Origin: Sodiomyces alkalinus F11
Taxonomy: Eukaryota > Ascomycota > Sordariomycetes > Glomerellales > Plectosphaerellaceae
NCBI RefSeq assembly: GCF_003711515.1
Contig: NW_021167079.1
Span: 4,003,892 to 4,067,891 of the forward strand
Direction of reading: 5' to 3'
Length of the DNA: 64,000 nt
The position numbers and the translations under genes were made by a program. The notes under the pieces were generated by a model. The model had not been told where the DNA came from. It ran no database searches and worked only from the letters and a program-made list of their open reading frames with translations. Position 1 is the stretch's first letter, and each line of letters starts with the position of its first letter. Positions 1 through 12,120 of this stretch are shown piece by piece.

Positions 1-3000
1 ACCGGGCTAAAGATACTACTACAGCGGACTTTACGAAGCACTACCGACGCCGAGCGGGCGGATACGGGCGTATAATAAAAAAAGCCCTATTTAAGGCATC
101 GAAAAGCGTTAGGACTAATAGAATAATAATAACGATACGGCCTCGTCGTTATCTCTTAGTTCGGTGCGAACGCGGATATTATCCGTGGATAATCGTCCAC
201 GGAGACTTAATATCGAACGAGTAAAAAGCGCCGAATAGTCGGCGAGCTACGCGTCTTCTAACTATATAGGGGAACCGTCCCCGATAACCACTAAGAACCT
301 ATTCGCCCTACTAGCGCGTTAGGTATAGTAGTAGTAAAAGTTTAACTAGTAGATATAAAGGTAGAACGAAGCTATCCTATAAAGGCTTACGGCGATAAAG
401 CGCGAATATAAGAAGCCACCGGTTTATAACTATAAAATGCTAGGAGAGAACACGACCGTTACTAAGATTAACGACTAAGTATCCGCGGTTAAGGCCGGGA
501 ACCGTTTTCTGGTAAAGGCCCCCGTGCTTTAGCTAATTAAATAGGCTTTAACTAAGCTAGAACGCTCCTATTAAATATTATAGCGGAGCCACGAATGGAA
601 ACTCTTATCGCCTATATAGGACGATTCTAAGGCGTTCGTTCGGCGAGAATACCTATCCCGCGACTTATAGTACTTCTATTACCGGGAGGAGCTATATAAG
701 TTACGTATTATCGGCGATATAACGCCGATAAAGTTATTCGAATAATAGGATAATTATTATCGCCTATTAGGGTAAAAGACGTATAATAGCGAAAAGCGTG
801 CGTATAACTATTTTTAACGATTACCCGCACGGTTCCGCGATAAGCTTCGCGAATAACGGGTTAAGCTTAAAAAGGCTCGTACAGTAATATAGGAGGCGTA
901 GTTATTTTAGGAGATATACTCCCCGAATAATAAGTCCGATAGCCGGAAAAGGTCTTACTCTTACTATTAGAAGGATAACCCGTTATAAAGGGGATAGTAT
1001 CCGTCCGCTACATAGTCGGAAGGCACCTTAAAGGGGTAGTAATAAATAACGAAATCTTTATCGTCGATAACCACGCCTAGCGCCTAAAAGACCTCTAAGT
1101 TAGATAAACCCTTTAATAGGGAGTACTATAACTATAGTAAAAAGGGATACCGGTCTAAGAACTACTATAGTAAAGACTATAAAAACGGCGGTAAGGGCTT
1201 AGTAAAGAAAAGCGCTAATATAAGTAATATTTAAGCCTAGGGAAATTTAGCCCTTAATAACGATATACGGATTACCGAGATCCCTAATAGCCCGGGAAAC
1301 GGATCGGCGTAGTATAGGGGGTAAGCACTATATCCGTAAAAGCCCCGAAATAGGTCCCGGTTAGTAAAGTCGCGCGAGGAGTAACGTATATTATCTAAGA
1401 AGGGCGCGAGCTTAAGCTTAGCGTTAACCTTAATACGGGTATATAAGTCGATATTATTAGCCCGACGCTAGTAAAATGGTTAAAGTTATAGCCGTTAGAT
1501 AGAATTTAGGCCCCGGCTCTAAAAAGCTTCGATAGCTAAGCGGCGAGTAATCGCGGAGTATACGGCTTAGCTTTCTATGTAGTAAATTCTAAGAGGAGGC
1601 CCTAACTCTTAAAAAGAGTATTTATTTACACGGACCGGCTAAAGGGGTTAGGTCACTTATTATTATCGAATAATAGTATAGGTTAAGAGAGTATCCTAAT
1701 CGATACGGCTAGCCGAATATTCGGCTTTAGATCGCTTTGTATCACGGAACCCGAGGCCTAGGCCTAAGAGGTAATAAAGTAAAGGGCGAAGGCGTACGTT
1801 ATATATATTACTATAGCCACCGCTATCACGGATAGTACCCCGAATATAACGATTCCGTTAGTAGACGATAATAAACCACGGCCTAAAGGCGTGCGTTTAC
1901 CTTCTAGTCTACGATAATTCGAAGATATATTTTCGGAAGAAACAGCGAAGGAACTACCTCTATTAAAGGATATAGAATATTCTATTAACCTATAAAAGGG
2001 GAAGGAGCCTCCGTTTAGGCCCTTATACCCGCTATCGTCTATATAGCTCGAGGAGCTAAAACAGTATATCGCCGAAGGTATTATAAGTAGTCGTATTTAG
2101 AAATCGATTAGCCTAACGGGGTTATTAATCCTATTCGTGCCGAAAAAGGATAATAGCCTCCGTCTATATATTAACTATTATAGGCTAAACGCCGTCACGA
2201 TTAAAAACCGGTACCTACTCCCACTAATCAGGGAACTACTAGAACGCCTCTCGGGCGCCTAATACTTTTTAAAGATTAATATCCAAGACGCCTATTATAG
2301 GATCCGGATTAAAAAAGAGGACTACTAGAAAACTATATTTAGAATACGGTATAAATACTTTAAGTATATAATTATACTATTCGGGTTAATAAACGCGCCC
2401 GCGATATTTTAGGCGTATATTTACTAAGTACTCGCTGGTTTACTTAATATCTACTATATCGTATACCTTAACGATATCCTAATTTACTCCCGTACTAAGG
2501 AGGAATATATAAAGCACCTATAATAGGTCCTCGGAAGGTTATAGCGTTACTAACTATATACTAAACTATTAAAATACGAATTTTATAGGGACCGAGTAGA
2601 CTTTTTAGGGTTTATAGTAAGCCGTAAGGGTATTACGATAAACCCAGAAAGGGTATAAGCGGTAGCCGACTAGCCAGCGCTAGAATCTTTTAGGGATATA
2701 TAAGTCTTCTTAGGATTCGCGAATTTCTATAGGAGATTTATTAAGGGGTACTTAAAGGTTATAATACCCTTATCCGCGCTATTAAAGGGTAATAAGGCCG
2801 GCGTAAAGAAAAGGCTATTCTATTTTCCGCCGGAGGCTTAAAAAGCTTTTAAAAGACTAAAGGTCGCCTTTAGCTTAGCGCCTATTCTACGCTATTAGAA
2901 CCCCGTACTAGATTCTAGAGTTAAGATAAACGCGTCGGATAAAGTAGTATCCGGAATTTTAAGTTAGAAGCACGACTCGTAGTAGCGATTAGTCGCTTGC

Positions 3001-5200
3001 TATTCGTGGAAACTCACCGATATAGAATAACGGTAAGCTATAGAATAATAGGAGTTATTAGCTATGGTAGAAAGCTTAGAGTATTAAAGACACTACCTTA
3101 AAGGTATAGGGTAGGCGTTTACGGTCCTAATAGACTACGAAGCCCTAAAGGGCGTGTTACGGGCGCTAGCGCAAGACTTTCGCGGAAGGCTTACTAGATA
3201 GGTATATCGGCTTATATCTTTCGATTTTAAAGTATAGTATCGCCCGGGAAAGATAAACCCGGCGGATAGTCTATCTAGGAGGCTAGACTATATAGGGGGG
3301 GAAATATCCTATAGCGACGTCCTCTTTACCCTTTTTAATAAGCTAAGTCTAATTAATAATATATAGGCGAGTATTCGCCGATAAATTCTATAAATCCACG
3401 CTACCCTAGAGAAGGCGGTTCTTTTCGTATATATATAGGCCGCTAGGAGGTTATTTTAGGAGAAGGACCTTAGACCTAAGAGATAACGGGTCGCTCCGCT
3501 AAGCGAAGACGTCGTGTAGCTAAGCTCTAAAGCAGAGCGATAAGGGTAATAGCCACCTTTAAGCCTAGAAAATAATACCTCGCGTATCGTTATTATAGTA
3601 ATTACACAGGCTAAGAAAACCCGCGGTAATAATATAATAGCCCGGCGGGCCTTTACTAACTATACGCTAAAGGAGGAGACTAAGGCTAGGGTTACTATAA
3701 TCCCGGATTAGTATATCCCACGCTCTCTAGTGCGGGAGCTTACTAGGGCCGAGATAGTAAATTATCTTATATCTAGCGAAGAGTGTAAGTAGTTAGTTAG
3801 AGGGCTATAGACTATTAATGCTAACTATATATCTTTAGCGGTGAATATTCGATAAAAGACCGGAATAAGAGCGGGGTACTCTTTTAACGAAAATAGTATA
3901 CTACATTATAGGGGAAGACTAATAATCCCCGAGGAGGCGATAATTCGGAAGGAAATTCTACGCTAATACTATAATAACCCCTATATAGGGTATATAGGTA
4001 CGAATAAGATACTAAAGCTAGTATCGAGGAAATTTTATTAGGTTAACCTAGCATATAACGTTTACGAATATATCGCTATATACTCGGCTTATTAAGGCGT
4101 TTAGGTACTAAGGTATAAATAGTATAGATAACTATACTCGCTATTACTATTATTATACCCGTTTTAAAAGATTACTATAGACTTTATTACGGGTTTCCTA
4201 CCTGTAAAGGGTAAGGACGGTTAAACCTATAACGCCGTGCTAATAATTATTAACCGCCTAATAAAGTACGCACTTTTCGTGCTAACCTATAAGACACTTA
4301 TAGCACCCTAGTTAGCTATTATCTTCTATAACGAGGTTAAATATCGTTTCGGGAGCCTAGAGGGAATTATAAGTAATAGGGATAAGCTTATCACGAGTCG
4401 GTTTTAGGAGGAGTTCTACCGCGAAAAGGCGACTACTCGCCGACTATCCACTATATTCTACCCTTAAACGGATAAGTAGACCGAATAGACGCACTAAACG
4501 CTACTTAATTTCCTAAAGATAATAGGAGTAGAGGCCGCGTAGTATTAGCTAATCTAGTTACGAGAGGCTAAGTTTATATATAATAATAGCCTATATAGTT
4601 TTATTAGGGTATCCCTATATAAGGCACTCTACGGGTATTACCCGAGGATAATAAAGTATATTAAACCTAGAGATAATACCACGGTATAAAGCGTTAAAGA
4701 ACGCGTTAAACGGTTAGCGGACGTCCGCCGATAGGTTTACGCCTATTAGGAGGCGGCGGTTAAGACCTAGGCTAAGCACTATAATAAGAGGTATAAGCCT
4801 AGGAGTTTCGAAAAAGAAGAATTTATAGGGCTTATCACTATTAATTTTCTATTTAAGTCCGGCTTAAAACTCACGCCGCGGTATATCCGGGTAAAGGTTT
4901 TAGAGCGGATTAGCGAGCTAGCGTATAAGGTTCGCCTACTATTATAATACTCGAGGATATATAACGTGTTTTCGGTATCGCTATTAAAACTATAAAGAGA
5001 TAGGCTTATAGCTAAAGGTTCGGCGATTAACCTATTACCGCTTACGGAGGAGTAGGATAAGTAGGAAGTTAAGGATATCGTGGCTTATAAGGAGGAATAA
5101 GGATAGAAGTTCTACCTCGTAAAATAAACGGGCTAGCCGGTAAAGTATAATACCTAAAAGCCTAAGGACTACTTAGGAAACGCTTCGGCTATCGTAAAAT
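1..5200 (+). mobile_element. RIP-inactivated Ty3/gypsy chromovirus, left end outside the window
   Basis: This is a retrotransposon gag-pol read on the plus strand through many RIP-made TAG/TAA stops. Gag ends in a CCHC zinc knuckle at about 1124-1171, where each Cys and His codon now reads Tyr. Pol lies in another frame (positions 1 mod 3). It has an aspartic protease whose DTG is now NTG (1432-1440), a reverse transcriptase (about 2100-2560, with YLNDIL in place of YxDDxL), an RNase H (about 2900-3100), an integrase (about 3950-4700, with IDFITG at 4174-4191) and a C-terminal chromodomain (about 5056-5185). The order PR-RT-RH-IN-chromodomain defines a chromovirus. I checked one frame at the protease, RT, integrase and chromodomain and saw no frameshift between them, so the damage seems to be point mutation only. 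No LTR was identified with certainty; 5190-5440 is AT-rich and may hold the 3' end. Confidence 0.9.
5056..5185 (+). pseudogene. RIPed chromodomain of the first chromovirus
   Basis: This segment reads as the C-terminal integrase chromodomain. An EVKDIVAYK start is followed by a KFYLVK strand, a stop at the expected Trp, TG, another stop at a second aromatic or Trp position, and a final KPKDYLGN. The aromatic-cage Trp codons are now TAG. In live elements such domains direct integration toward marked heterochromatin; this copy is dead. Confidence 0.8.
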
Positions 5201-5449
5201 AATACTAGAAGTAAAAGAAATATATATATACAAAGTAGGACGACTATTAGCACCGAATAGCCAGTATATAATTAGAAAAATATTAGGAGAATCAATACTA
5301 TTTTATATAGCGGAATAATATATAAGGTAAAAATATAGGCTATATATATAGGAGATAACGCTAAAAGGCGACTATAAAATAAATTAGATCCTAGCCCTAT
5401 TAGTATAGCGCCTTATAGCCGCCGATACTATACCTCTTAATTATTAAAA

Positions 5450-6500
5450 CCCTTAAAGGAGTTATTATCGCTACTAATAACGATAACCTCCTTTAAGGGA
5501 TTGGTATCCTTTATCTTAATATTATCGGAGTCGGGCTTAATATCCTCCTCCTCTGTCTCCTCCTCCTCCCCCTCGGATAAGGCGGCCACGGGCGATAACT
5601 CGGTAACGGTCTCGGGGCTATTAGCGGCTATAGGCGAGGCGGTAGGGGAGATGATACTAATAACACTAGCGTCGTTAATAGGATTAGCGGCGGTATTAGC
5701 GGTATCGGCGGCGGGTAAAGCGGGAGAGGCGGCGTTAGCGGAAGTAGGCGGCGACTACTTAACGATACCCTCCTTATCGTCCGAATAAACGTAAACCTAA
5801 GGCCTATAAGCGGCGGTATAGCGGCCGGCGAAAGCGGCGGATATAAGGGGGCGATAATAAGGCTCGCTAGCGTTCGTAAGGGCGGCGGCTAATTCCCGTA
5901 GGCGAGGGAATAAATTTATACCGCGCTAGTTAAGGCTAGCGGTTTAAGCCGTACGCTTATTAGGGTATTCCTTAACGTCCGCGCCTTAAAGCTCACGGAT
6001 AGCACGCTATAGCGTAATAAAGGTAATAAGGCTATAGTCCCTAAAGGGTATAACTATACCTATAAAAGAATAGGCCTTATCGGCCTAAAGGTTATCGACC
6101 TAGAAAAGGTTAGTATAAGCTAACCGAATAGCGAACGATAAGTATAAACCCGTATTATTAGGTTAATAATTAATAAAGACTAACTCAACGATAATTCGTC
6201 GAGTATAAGGCGATTAGCGTTAGTGGTAGCGGGAGGGCGAGTAGCTTTATCTAAAGCTTTACGGAACTATTTATATACGGCCTAAAGCCGTAGATAAAAG
6301 CGGCGCTAATTAATTAGCGTTAGCTTTTTATCGGCCTTTTTCTAAAGGACGCTAGTAGTAATTCTAAATAGTCTAGGTAGCTCCTAAAAGACTATCCGGA
6401 ATCTAAATACTTTAAAAGCCGAACGCTCGGCGAAGGTAAGGATAAACTTATAGATATACACGCCTAATACGAATAAAGATAAATAACGTACCTATATACG
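5450..6500 (-). pseudogene. RIPed minus-strand coding relic, unidentified
   Basis: Read on the minus strand, this segment gives protein-like stretches broken only by TAG/TAA. One, around 6180-6300, contains FRKALDKAT followed by an Asn/Leu/Ile-rich stretch. An acidic, Pro/Ala/Ser-rich tail ends near 5450 with KEVIVISSD. The two stretches are in different frames, so an intron or an indel separates them. It may be a gag-like protein of another element or a repeated host gene; I do not recognise the family. The plus-strand open frame at 5501-5788 is its shadow. Confidence 0.35.
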
Positions 6501-7630
6501 TTAGAGTTAGAGTAGTTAATATAATCTATATACATATCGCTAGCCAGGGAAGCTATATAATAACCGTAAGGCGAATTATTAGAAAAGCTCCCTAGCCACC
6601 TATTATCGATATTATAGGGTATATAACGTAACTCTCGGGTAACGCCGAGTAGAAAAGATATATTAGCACTTATTTAACGCTAAAAAATAAAATAGAAATA
6701 ATAGCGACTATTCGGTGGTAATACGAATATAAATATAAAGATATAGTAAACCTAAATATATTATAAAGAATAAAAATCACGTGAGGAGAAGGAAGAAAAG
6801 AAGAATAACTACGGGAGAACCACGAGAACTTTTATCTATAAGGCGAACGGTCGCCTTAGTTATAAATCCGGCCGTAGAAGGAGTAAGTATAAAGAATAGT
6901 AAAAATAAATTTAGTAATACTATATACCACGATAATAAAGGACGGTATAGCGATAAGCGCGATATCATAAAACGCGGCGAGTAATCGCCGGCTATCACGC
7001 GGGATACTAAAAAAGGAATAATAATCAATAAGCGAGTTAGCTACGTAATTACCGCCGACGGTTTACTGATTACCTAATAATACGTGGAAAAGAATCGTGA
7101 TATTTAGAAGGAGGTACGTAGCCTTACCGACGCCGACTAATTATAAACGCCGACCGGATAACGGACTTCGTATAAGGCTAGAGTTATATACACGCCTTAC
7201 CCCGTAAAGGGATAGAACGGGCCTAAGGGACTAGCCCTGTTAAAGAGAGGGTAGTATAAGAAACTAAGTGGTATAGTAGATTAGCACTATATATAATCGG
7301 GGATACGCTCAGATCGCCGAGCACTTAGTAAGATAAAATTACCACGTTAGTGTAAAAGGGAAAAAGTCCCCTTTTCCTCCTTAAGTTAAAGTCTTAATAA
7401 TATATAACTATTAAGTCCGAATAGTATTATCCGTTACGGTGTATCTTTTCCCTAGTATTATAGCCTATTCCTTAATAGTAACCTTATATCGGTGCCTCGG
7501 CACCGTATATCGCCTATCTATAGTATAGTACCCGTAAACAGATGAATAGACAGAGCGATAGAATTAGAACCTTAAGCACTATCTATATATATTCTGCTTA
7601 TAAGAATAGGATAACTAGGTTAACCGGCTA
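6500..7630. other. RIPed AT-rich sequence without a recognisable gene
   Basis: CpA and TpG are scarce and TpA is abundant. Two short open frames at 6777-7028 (one on each strand) overlap each other and resemble no known protein. The segment may contain the upstream part or a leader of the second chromovirus, but I could not align any pol domain here. Confidence 0.5.
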
Positions 7631-7633
7631 CTA

Positions 7634-8290
7634 TTAGTAGAGTTTACCTATAATATAGCGTGGTAATCTATAATACGTTCTACTCTATCCGATACCCTAA
7701 TAGGCTATAACCTAAGGGGACCTAATAAAGTATAACTACCTAGGGCAGGCGAGGTTTATACTACTAAGCCAAGCGTCGTGCGGAGCACCTTATAGCCTAG
7801 CGCCGATCTATCTCGGACCTTATCAAGAGGGCGTAGACCTCCTATAAACGGTATTATAATAACGGTTAGGCCTCGCGTTTCTTTAAGGTGGACGAGTATA
7901 TTTTACTATCCACGAAAAATAGCCGATAGAAAAGACCGTCGAAAAAGCTTAGCGATAAGTTTATTAGCCCGTATAAAGTGATAAAGGTCGTCGGCACGTA
8001 TAGCCTAGCTTACTAGTTAGCGCTGCTAAAAGGTATAAGGATTTATAACTTTTTCCTGGTTTCTCTGCTAGAACTATAAAGGTCCCGCGATAGGTTATAG
8101 CCGGAGCCATCTGTAGTCGATATCGAACCGGACTCGGATAAGTATAAGGTCGAAGCTATCCTAGACTACCGATACTAGGGTAAACGGCGCTAGTACCTAA
8201 TTAAATAGGCCGGCTATAGCGATAAGGAGAATACCTAGGAGCCGAAGCGGAATATACCCGATAAACTCATTAATGATTATTTTAGGTTAA
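7634..8290 (+). mobile_element. Second RIPed Ty3/gypsy chromovirus: integrase C-terminus and chromodomain
   Basis: This is the 3' part of a pol gene distinct from the first element. It reads an integrase segment (VEFTYNIAW from 7637), then about 7790-8100 the GPF/Y-module region (KVDEYILLSTKN, then RPSKKLSDKFISPYKVIKVV, then ending in VSLLEL), and a chromodomain from 8146 (KVEAILDYRY) to about 8283 with Trp codons turned into TAG. The first stretch is in a different frame from the rest, so at least one indel is present. No RT or protease was found upstream, so the element is 5'-truncated or interrupted. Confidence 0.85.
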
Positions 8291-8950
8291 GGCTCTCCCT
8301 CTTAGGGACCCATATAGAGTTATATAATATTTCTAATAGGGCCCTTATAAAGATAATGTAAGGGTATTATCACGTATTCCTCCCTCCTTATAGATAGTAT
8401 TTTATAGCGAGACTATCCGGGAACCTAATAGGTTTATACACTATTCTCGTAGGGGACCTAATAAAGACACGACGCACGTATCGGCTATATTAACCTAGAA
8501 ACCCTTTAGTAGGCGGTAGAGATAAATTCTTAGGCAGGGACCCCCCCTTAACTAAGACGGGGGCTATATAGGTATTAGCGCCTCGGTTACTATTTTGTTC
8601 TTTTAGCGCGTTTTACTCACGACCTTTATTCTTCCTTTTAAGCGTTTTACTCTTAATCTCTATTTTCCTTTATTAGACACTAACGGCCCCCTACGCCTAT
8701 ATCTATATATCTACCTATATTAATTAGGACCTGCGAATATACTAACCGGGCATAATCCCTACTCCTTCTGCCTTACGCCTCCCCTTTACGAATATTATAA
8801 TTAAAGATAATATATCACACTATATTATAGTTAGGACCGTTAGGGTTATAATAGGAATACTCTAAAGCTAGTTTAAAAAAAGAAAAAAAGGAAAAACCTA
8901 ACCCGAAGGCTAGTAAAAAACGTAAAAGAAAAAGAATAACCGTTCCTCTA
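8291..8950. other. RIPed sequence downstream of the second chromovirus
   Basis: No coding region was seen. The stretch includes T-rich and A-rich runs (for example about 8875-8900) and may contain the 3' untranslated part or LTR of the preceding element. I could not find a paired LTR copy by eye. Confidence 0.4.
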
Positions 8951-8959
8951 TATATACTA

Positions 8960-10257
8960 TCACAGCCCCTTTAGGGCGTCCTTAAACCCCACTAACTCGT
9001 CGTCTAAAGGGGTAGGCTCCCGCCTAGCCACCTCGCCGTCATTATTCTTTATATATACCTAGCTTTACCCCGCGGTAGCAGCTATTACCCCCTTTTACCT
9101 ATTACCCGCGGATAGCATCGAAGGATAAAAAGACAGCGGCGTCTTCGCCTTCTACTACTTCTTCTTCTTCTCTAATAAAGGAGTTAGGGGTATTAAAGCC
9201 TTTTTCCCTTTACCCTTCTTCACTAATAAGGTTAGTACTATATCGTTATTATCGGGCACTTCGTAAGGGTCCGGCGGACCCTATAGACCTTATACTATCG
9301 TAACCCCCGACAGCGAGTCTTAAGGTTACGTAGAGCTACTACTATTACTAAATATATCGTCACCTACAAAGCTAACCCCCGCGGAGGCTAAGGCAGACCC
9401 TAAGGGTATAGGTATACCACCTTCCGTGGCCTAAGCCTAGGCTAGGTTAAGGGCAGTTATCTACTTAAAAACAGCGGCTATATATTCCTAGGCCGTAAAG
9501 TCGCGCTAATATAACGCTAGGCGTTACTACTTAATATTAAGCCGCTACTACTTAACGGTAAGGCACTACTATTATAGCTCGACGAATTACTTAAGGAGCG
9601 ACTCTATACTATTAAGCCTCTCATGGATATCTTCCGCCGTTTTCTAGCGGGCGTCGGTAACTTCCTTAGCTTAACGTCGAGTAGCTATAGCTTCCTCGGC
9701 AGATAACCGGTTAACCTCTAGCGTTACTTAACCCAAAGCCTCTCTAAGGATAACTTAGTATCGAACTACTATAGCCTAGTATTAGTATTATATAGGATTA
9801 GTAAGGGTACTATATAGGATTAATAAAGGGACACGGTTAGTAATACTTATATAACGACTCTTATCTAGGCCACCTTTCTCGATAGCAATAACTAAAACCT
9901 TTTATAGCTACTTAGTAGTATCTTACTAGCGATAAAAAGCTGCTATATATATTAGACTAACTAGACCACGGAGTAGTCTATAAAGAGAGGGGCTATAAGG
10001 ATTAAGTGATAATAAAGAGATATAAAGGGAATAAAGATATATAGGGACGATAACGAAGATATATAACTTACTACGTGGTATTTAAGACTATTATGCTTAG
10101 AGTAATAGTGGTATTTATTCGTCCGCCGACTATTATCGGTATAGCGACACGTCACGGCCTTAATAGTATACGTTTTTTCCTTAAAGTCAATCGCTACTAA
10201 CTTACCTGTATAACGTAGATAAGGGGCCCTTAAATCCCCGCCTATACCGATATCCAC
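8960..10257 (-). pseudogene. RIPed relic of a Cys-rich, coiled-coil protein gene
   Basis: On the minus strand, a block from 10257 to about 9961 reads as an open frame rich in Tyr at positions where RIP would have removed Cys or His. The spacing suggests a lost Cys-rich (zinc-binding?) N-terminal module. From about 9754 to 8960 a second block holds one frame, interrupted only by TAG/TAA. It starts with a helical, heptad-like segment (NRLSAEEAIATRR, then EDIHERLNSIESLL) and ends in an acidic stretch, a Lys-rich patch (KKGKGKK) and an orderly C-terminus. The two blocks are in different frames, which fits an intron or an indel. No RT, integrase or transposase motif is present. RIP damage implies the gene was once repeated, or was within reach of a neighbouring repeat. 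Confidence 0.5.
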
Positions 10258-11518
10258 TACTCTCTAGCGTAGAGCGACTAATAGCGTAGTAGTCGATAAC
10301 GCTATAGCCGTAGTAGGAGCAGGAGGCTCTAGCGTAGCCGGAGCGATAACTTATAATAACGCAGGCTATACAGCCGACTACGGGGTATACTACCCAGCGG
10401 ACTATAAGGATAACGCCGTAGCTGTAGTCTTAAGCCTCTTAGAGGCTCGCGTTATACTCGCGGGAGTAGCGGCGCGTTTATTATTATTATTATCTTTCTA
10501 GGAAGGTATAATAACTATACTAGACGTATAGTTAGCTAGTATCGTGGATTAAAGACATATAGGAACTACTTATAAGCTAGTAGTTATTTAATTAATTAAG
10601 ACTATAAGTCGTTAGTACACGATTTCGTGGATTAGGTAAGGACTTATAGGCGTAATATAATCGAAAATTAAGTATAGAGGAGAAAAAAAGGAATAGAAAG
10701 AGGGAATAATAGCAGGATTACGAGATATCCCCTAGTAGCAGTTATATAAGCACCTATTCTTAGTATAAAGAAGGAAGCTACGAAATTCACGGAAAGAGTA
10801 ATATTAGGCCCTATATAACACTAGTTTCGGGAGTCTTTATAAATAGATTAAGGGATAACCTAGAAGGATAAAGAGGTAGATCCGAAGACCCGGGAAAGAA
10901 CCACCCTAGAACCTATTAGGGTCCCGACTAGAATATTAGCTTTAGTGGTTGTATTTAATAGAACGAAGGGAGGGGGTATATACCCGGGTTAGAGCCACGG
11001 CCGAAAAGGCTCCGTGTAGGAACCAGGCGGGGACCTATTAGGGTCCTATGGTGGAGGGCTTTAGTTCGGGGTATTAAGGGATTTAGGAATAGACTTAGAG
11101 GTTAGGTTCGGAGGAGCTAAAAGGCCGGCACGGATTAGGCGCTCCTAAGGATAGGAGTATCCGGGGGAGGTCGCTATAGTAGGTGCTTATAGTAGTAGTC
11201 ATGATAGGCCCCTAGTATAAGCCTATAGGGGTCCAGGTATACCTAGTCTAAGACCTCTTAAGGTATAAATAAAGTAAGTTATTATATAGTAAATAGAATA
11301 GTCCCTTGAAGCAAATAAGGTAGCCCTTAAGGAAGTAAATAAGTAGTCCTCGAGGAGCAGAGCGTAGGCTTAAGGAGCGAGGGAGCCTCCCCTTTAAAGG
11401 GGGAGGCTAACGATTCATCTAATTCTTTAGTCCCCCCTATATTCTGATCCTATTATAATCCTATCTACTTCCTTGCTTAACCCTATCTTTTCACTCTTTG
11501 CGACTACCTATTTCACAG
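10258..11518. other. RIPed sequence, no gene recognised
   Basis: TpA-rich with scarce CpA/TpG up to about 11400. The last 120 bases contain more normal dinucleotides. I see no domain, LTR pair or RNA gene. Confidence 0.5.
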
Positions 11519-11807
11519 TGTCGCACGTTAAAATAACACTTTTATAATTAACTTAATAGAGCAGAAATCTTATCTATGTATATATATATATATATATTAT
11601 ATTAAGTTATATCTCTATAAGTCTCTTATACCCTTAATTCAGGTGGTAGAGACTCTATTATAGGTACTATATTATTTGGATCCTATCCGGTCTTTTCTGG
11701 TATCTGCCCTTATTATATCCTAATACCCGAGGTCCCCGAGATCCAAAGCCCTTAGTCAGGCATAGATCCTCTAGGGACCACGTCGTAGTCTGTATACCTA
11801 TATAACA
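11519..11807 (+). repeat. LTR related to the solo LTR at 16991-17264, opposite orientation
   Basis: This segment starts TGTCGCACGT and matches the reverse complement of 16991-17264 over nearly its whole length. Shared blocks include the TAATAGAGCAGAAATC-like start, the GACTCTATTATAGGTACTAT block and the TTTGGATCCTATCCGGTC block. Differences by eye are mostly C/T and G/A, with a few small indels near the 3' end. The right end at about 11807 is inferred from the alignment. The flanking pentamers differ (CACAG and CCTCG), so this is not a clean solo LTR; it may be one LTR of a rearranged or truncated element. Confidence 0.75.
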
Positions 11808-12120
11808 CCTCGAGATCTTAACTAAGAACGATAAAAACTATTATAGTTCTTTTAAAAAGAATAGGTGTCATTATAGTACTACTATATTACTTTATATAAC
11901 CTTATCGAAGACGTGGAATTAAGCGTCTAGTAAAAAGAAATTCTCTATAGTCTTATACGCTTATAAAGTAATATATACTAAGAAAAGCTTTTACTATACC
12001 TATAAAACACGATTACCTATATACGTATATATAAATTCTTATACTAGAAACAAATTATATACGGCCTGTGTAAGCCTAATACTCGAAAATTACTATTTCT
12101 AGAAGTTAAAACAGAGCCCC
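11808..12120. other. AT-rich RIPed tail after the LTR
   Basis: TpA-rich sequence without a coding frame. It could be the internal leader or flank of the element that owned the LTR at 11519. Confidence 0.4.

Noticed and set aside
5454..5500. Imperfect hairpin (CCCTTAAAGGAG ... CTCCTTTAAGGG)
   Set aside because: The arms are imperfect and coincide with the end of a coding relic; there is no sign of a terminator or terminal inverted repeat of a DNA transposon.
5501..5788. 95-codon plus-strand open frame in the RIPed zone
   Set aside because: It is the complement of a RIPed minus-strand relic; Ser/Ala-rich content follows from the reversed strand and the lack of stops is by chance.
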